The position numbers were made by a program, and so were the translations under genes. A stretch of DNA of 59,096 nucleotides from positions 1 through 59,096 of the forward strand of contig VXNM01000014.1 of assembly GCA_009840545.1 (NCBI GenBank), written 5' to 3'. Under the pieces are notes generated by a model that saw nothing but the letters and a program-made list of their open reading frames with translations, was not told the DNA's origin and did no database searches. Source of the DNA: Gammaproteobacteria bacterium. Its GTDB lineage: Bacteria > Pseudomonadota > Gammaproteobacteria > Pseudomonadales > Azotimanducaceae. Below, piece by piece: positions 55,994-59,096 of this stretch (the first letter of the stretch is position 1; each line of letters begins with the position of its first letter).

Positions 55994-56635
55994 CTACTCG
56001 AGTGCTTGTTTGGATTGCTCTAGGTCCGGTATAGCCCGTTCCCTAACAATTATCTGCAGTAGCCTGTTAAGTTCGTAGATTTGCCGAGTGAGTCGAGCAT
56101 ACCATTCCAAATGTGGAACCAACTTTCCCTCTTCGTCGTAGCAGCAATTCTCGTCTGCCATTTGAATCGGAAGCAATTCTGTAGTAAGTTGATTGAACAT
56201 TTCGATGCTCCTGTCTAGCGTTTCGAGAGCTGGACGGCCAGTTACGATTGCGCCGAGTATTCGGCTGTCGATAGCCTCAAGATTTCCACCTTCAAAAGCA
56301 GCGTTCACAATCCCACCCCGAAAAGCAAAAATCAGATCGCTTACAGGAATAATCACGCGGTTGCCCTTTTCAATCTCCTCGACAATCGCTAGGTGTTTAA
56401 GTAACTTCTGCTCTTCTAACTCGAGGTGCCCTGCTAGCGAATCAAACTCTCGAATCAGGTTTTCATAGAACTTGACGCGAACCTTACGTTCGCGAAGTTC
56501 TTCTTGATAATCCGTGAGGAGAAACGCCAGATAGATTCCGACGAAGACGATGGCGAACTCCCCGAAGTACCGCGAGACTGCCCTCCACGGAAACTTGCCT
56601 AGAACCTCTGAGACTTTCTGGAATATAGACGCCAT
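55994..56635 (-). CDS. small membrane-anchored protein with coiled-coil-like domain
   Basis: Uncharacterised, 213 aa, ATG at 56635. A short basic N-terminus is followed by one membrane segment (about 25-43, FGEFAIVFVGIYLAFLLTDY), then a charged helical domain (EELRERKVRVKFYENLIREF, LELEEQKLLKHLAIVEEIEKG) with a Cys-Cys pair (NCCYDEEG). The layout (E-F-x-I-V-x-x-x-I-x-x-A-F segment then coiled coil) resembles a group of small anchored proteins of unknown role. It is next to the ICE integrase and may be part of the element or of the flank. Function unknown. Confidence 0.6.
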   Translation of the reverse strand: MASIFQKVSEVLGKFPWRAVSRYFGEFAIVFVGIYLAFLLTDYQEELRERKVRVKFYENLIREFDSLAGHLELEEQKLLKHLAIVEEIEKGNRVIIPVSDLIFAFRGGIVNAAFEGGNLEAIDSRILGAIVTGRPALETLDRSIEMFNQLTTELLPIQMADENCCYDEEGKLVPHLEWYARLTRQIYELNRLLQIIVRERAIPDLEQSKQALE

Positions 56636-56794
56636 TGTGTTATGCCACTTTTCTTGAGCGATTTAGAAATTCTAGCAACGGCGGTACCTGCTCGACAGTC
56701 ATAACATAACGTCGATCACCCGACAGAAGCCGTTCAAGAACCAGCAGGTCAGTTGAACTCGCGGACTATTGAATTCGAGGCTTGCCGCGGCACT

Positions 56795-57706
56795 CTAACG
56801 CCCCAAGTAGACGTCAGTAATCTCCAGCCGGTTGTGTCCAAGTTCACTGCTGACTTGCAATCGTGCCCTCGTGTCCATTTCCTTCTGACTTCTGTCGAGT
56901 TCCTTTCGAGAAGGTCCGCCAGCAAACGGAGACAACCATCCCGTCAAAACTCTATATCTACGTTGAGCATATCCGTGTCGCAATCCATGTAAATTTGAAA
57001 GTCCACTCTTGGCCACCACATTGTCGTAGTGCCTATTCCAAAAGGCATAGGATGACTCTGCTGGAATCATGGATCCTGTTCCAGCCTCGGAGGCGACGCG
57101 GTTCAGTAGATCCCGTTGTGTCGTAGAAAGGACGGGAATCTCCCGCGCACGTCCTCCTTTGGTCCACGATCCCTTCAGCTGAATAAACGAATCTCGGTCC
57201 GCATACGAAGGAGTAAATTTCAAGCACTCTTCCTTTCGAAGCCCAAACTCCTGTTGTAATTCAATGCTCAAGCGAATTCGATCATCCTGTATGGAATCGA
57301 GCTCGGCTTGTCCAAGGTATTGCGCCTTGGTTTCATCCGGAATCAAACTGCGACTCGGAATTGTTAGCGACTGGTTGTCAAGAGGAACGATGTCTTCCTT
57401 TCCAACTTTTCTTGCCCACCAACGGATAAAGGACATATTGTTCTTAATGGTTCCCACGGATGTGCCCCGTTCAAACCACAGATTGAGTAGCGCATCAATG
57501 TGTTTGCGCTTCAAAGAGTGAACGCTCATTTGATTGAACCCTAGTTCATGAAGTTCTCTGGCAAAACGAGAGAGACTGGTGCGTCTGCGTTTTTGGGTCG
57601 CATAACTCCCATCTCGATTGTGATAAGTCATTTGTTTGAGCTCGTATTCAAGCCTTTTCATAGAGAGTACAAATCCTTGAAATAAAAGAACTTTTTCATA
57701 ATCCAT
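56795..57706 (-). CDS. tyrosine recombinase (ICE-type integrase)
   Basis: Site-specific recombinase, 303 aa. All six catalytic residues can be placed: Arg157 (FGLRKEE), Lys183 (WTKGG), His240 and Arg243 (HGLRHG), His291 (LGHNR) and the nucleophile Tyr300 (DVYLGR, three residues from the end). The N-terminal 120 residues match the SAM-like arm of integrases found on Proteobacterial conjugative elements. ATG at 57706; a later ATG at 57661 is possible. It starts 8 nt after the stop of the TraG-like gene, so the two are co-transcribed. Normally such an integrase lies at the element edge; the attachment site is expected nearby but no tRNA or direct repeat was found. Confidence 0.88.
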   Translation of the reverse strand: MDYEKVLLFQGFVLSMKRLEYELKQMTYHNRDGSYATQKRRRTSLSRFARELHELGFNQMSVHSLKRKHIDALLNLWFERGTSVGTIKNNMSFIRWWARKVGKEDIVPLDNQSLTIPSRSLIPDETKAQYLGQAELDSIQDDRIRLSIELQQEFGLRKEECLKFTPSYADRDSFIQLKGSWTKGGRAREIPVLSTTQRDLLNRVASEAGTGSMIPAESSYAFWNRHYDNVVAKSGLSNLHGLRHGYAQRRYRVLTGWLSPFAGGPSRKELDRSQKEMDTRARLQVSSELGHNRLEITDVYLGR

Positions 57707-57714
57707 TCACCCAT

Positions 57715-59096
57715 CTACCGTTTCTTCATCATCCAAGACCCGAAATGTCCTCCTGAATCGTCGGTATGCTTCGTGTAGACGTTGGTCGATGAGTCCAATG
57801 AATTCCCCACGCGAATACCTGCCCATGCCAACATCGCGCTCCAAAGAATAGGCAGCCCTATGTAGAGACAACTTGTGACGAAATTCAGCACCATCCGTTT
57901 TGTGGTGTGTTCCGAAGAATTTGTAACGAACTCAAACAACATATCGACATCGGGATACATTGCTGCAATCAGGTTCTGATCGACCCATTGAGCCAGATAC
58001 CAGAGTACAGTCCAGAACTTGACACTGAAAATGGCTAGTCCGCCTGAAATTAGGATTGTGGAAGAGTATCGGGAGAACACGACAATAAGCGGCAATAGAG
58101 CGTAGATTCCCATCAGAACCATTGCTTGGAACATCGGAGCAACTGCAATCAAACCGGTTACTACTACGCTGAAGACAGAAAAGACGGGTATCGATCCGAT
58201 CGTATACGCAAGTCCTCGCAGGTGCCTCTCAATTGCGCCGGCAATGCCTCCAGCGTGATTAACCCCTTTTCCTAAGTCGTTGTTGGTCCAAGTATCTGGG
58301 GTGTGGAATAAGGCAGATCTAGCCAGAATGTCAAGGCGTTTTTCCGTTGCTAAAGCAGGTGCCAATCGATAGAAAAGAGATGCGAACCCAGGTGCGGAAC
58401 TGTCGGCTGCATCCACCAGTTTCTGGCGCAATCCGGTCGAGGATGCAGCCCACCAATTCCTGCAATAGGGCCTGCCATACGAAGGTGGACGAGTCGGGTC
58501 GTATTCGGTATCTCGCGACGAGTCGTAAGACCAGCCCTCAACTGGCTTTGCGGCCCTAAAGGTGTCGTAGTATCCAGGTGTGTCTCGGTAGACGTGAGAC
58601 CCAATCCAATCAGTATCCGCATGCCCATAACGATTGAGAATGGATTCAACAGCAGACGTGGAGGGTCGATCCCTAAGAAACTTCGACCGTGCAGGTACAT
58701 AACAGGACGAAAAGAAATTTGCGACTTCTTTCCGCAATCTCGGATCCTCGATTGTTGCCAACCTCACTAGCTGAGCGGCATGTCGAATCTCATTGGCACG
58801 AGGCAGACCTTCGATCACAGCGTGTGTAAAACCGGAAGTGAAAGCCATAACTGCATACCACCACATGGGAACATCAACTTGAGCGTCCGCACCCGCAAAA
58901 CCTTCAGTGCCAAAGGTGCTCTCTGAACTTCCAAACGCAATGGCTGGTGGATTTGGATTACTGATTGTGGGCGGCGGGGTGTATGAAAGTTCCGTCGCAA
59001 CCAAAGGAGTAAACGAAACGGGCTGTCCAGCAATTACCACAACGATCAGTGCAACTAACATCTCCTGCTCGATCTTCCGAAGGGAAATGCCCGTCG
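57715..59096 (-). CDS. TraG-N-type conjugation protein, 5' end outside the window
   Basis: Inner-membrane mating-pair protein resembling the TraG N-terminal domain found in ICE transfer operons. About 460 residues are inside the window; the frame stays open through the right edge (59096), so the start lies outside. A local ATG at 59061 has GCAGGAG directly against it and is not convincing. Visible features: membrane segments near the N-part (LVALIVVVIAGQPVSF), a long periplasmic region with Cys-containing loops (FFSSCYVPARSKFL, WIGSHVYRDTPGYYDTF, GRPYCRNWW), and three or more hydrophobic segments toward the C-end (FSVFSVVVTGLIAVAPMFQAM). In ICEs it acts in pilus assembly or mating-pair stabilisation. 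The integrase follows by 8 nt. Together they mark one edge of an ICE whose body lies to the right. Confidence 0.8.
   Translation of the reverse strand, partial: TGISLRKIEQEMLVALIVVVIAGQPVSFTPLVATELSYTPPPTISNPNPPAIAFGSSESTFGTEGFAGADAQVDVPMWWYAVMAFTSGFTHAVIEGLPRANEIRHAAQLVRLATIEDPRLRKEVANFFSSCYVPARSKFLRDRPSTSAVESILNRYGHADTDWIGSHVYRDTPGYYDTFRAAKPVEGWSYDSSRDTEYDPTRPPSYGRPYCRNWWAASSTGLRQKLVDAADSSAPGFASLFYRLAPALATEKRLDILARSALFHTPDTWTNNDLGKGVNHAGGIAGAIERHLRGLAYTIGSIPVFSVFSVVVTGLIAVAPMFQAMVLMGIYALLPLIVVFSRYSSTILISGGLAIFSVKFWTVLWYLAQWVDQNLIAAMYPDVDMLFEFVTNSSEHTTKRMVLNFVTSCLYIGLPILWSAMLAWAGIRVGNSLDSSTNVYTKHTDDSGGHFGSWMMKKR

Noticed and set aside
1-59096. CRISPR array
   Set aside because: No regularly spaced repeats of about 25-40 nt were seen; the only tandem repeat is the two-unit one at 53916-53960.

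Overview
The window looks like a chromosomal accessory region of a Gammaproteobacterium, by family content: glutathione reductase, a tandem RND pump, three TonB-dependent receptors, an AGCS alanine/Na+ symporter and an integrative-conjugative-element (ICE) edge. No rRNA or tRNA was recognised, so the lineage is not fixed. Base composition is near half G+C. Three type III (CaiB/BaiF) CoA-transferase loci, two phytanoyl-CoA-dioxygenase-like genes, many large secreted proteins, several broken genes and IS debris resemble genomes of marine or host-associated bacteria that use complex organic matter; that habitat is inference.

Layout. 0.2-8.7 kb (+): a giant anchored subtilisin-like protease, then a fused double CoA-transferase. 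8.7-14 kb (-): a short TonB receptor with a degenerate plug, an AGCS symporter and gor; a large TonB receptor follows divergently (14.4-17.4 kb). 17.4-26.8 kb: two near-identical secreted FG-GAP/VCBS proteins in the same orientation flank an ABC-permease/pseudo-M1 fusion and a small PhyH gene; one duplicate has lost its DsbD-N-like domain, whose DNA remains as a decayed tail. 26.9-35.4 kb: pseudogenes, small membrane or secreted proteins, a CoA-transferase, a second PhyH gene, an EF-hand protein and IS1595/IS3 remnants. 35.4-45.2 kb: adaptor plus two RND permeases, meeting a convergent TonB receptor tail to tail. 45.5-53.5 kb: three paralogous membrane-anchored helical-repeat proteins around a truncated CoA-transferase, a cupin and an IS3 remnant. 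53.6-54.8 kb: a graveyard of IS3, a 21-bp direct repeat, IS1595 and a broken FitAB/VapBC-like toxin-antitoxin pair. 55-59.1 kb (-): an HNH protein, a small anchored protein, then a tyrosine recombinase only 8 nt downstream of a TraG-N-type conjugation gene that runs off the window.

Working together. The TonB receptors, symporter, protease and CoA-transferase/PhyH enzymes would suit import and breakdown of organic substrates, with the RND system for export; none of the substrates can be read from sequence. The least explained parts are the three helical-repeat paralogs, the FG-GAP + DsbD-N proteins, and the permease/pseudo-peptidase/golvesin-like fusion.
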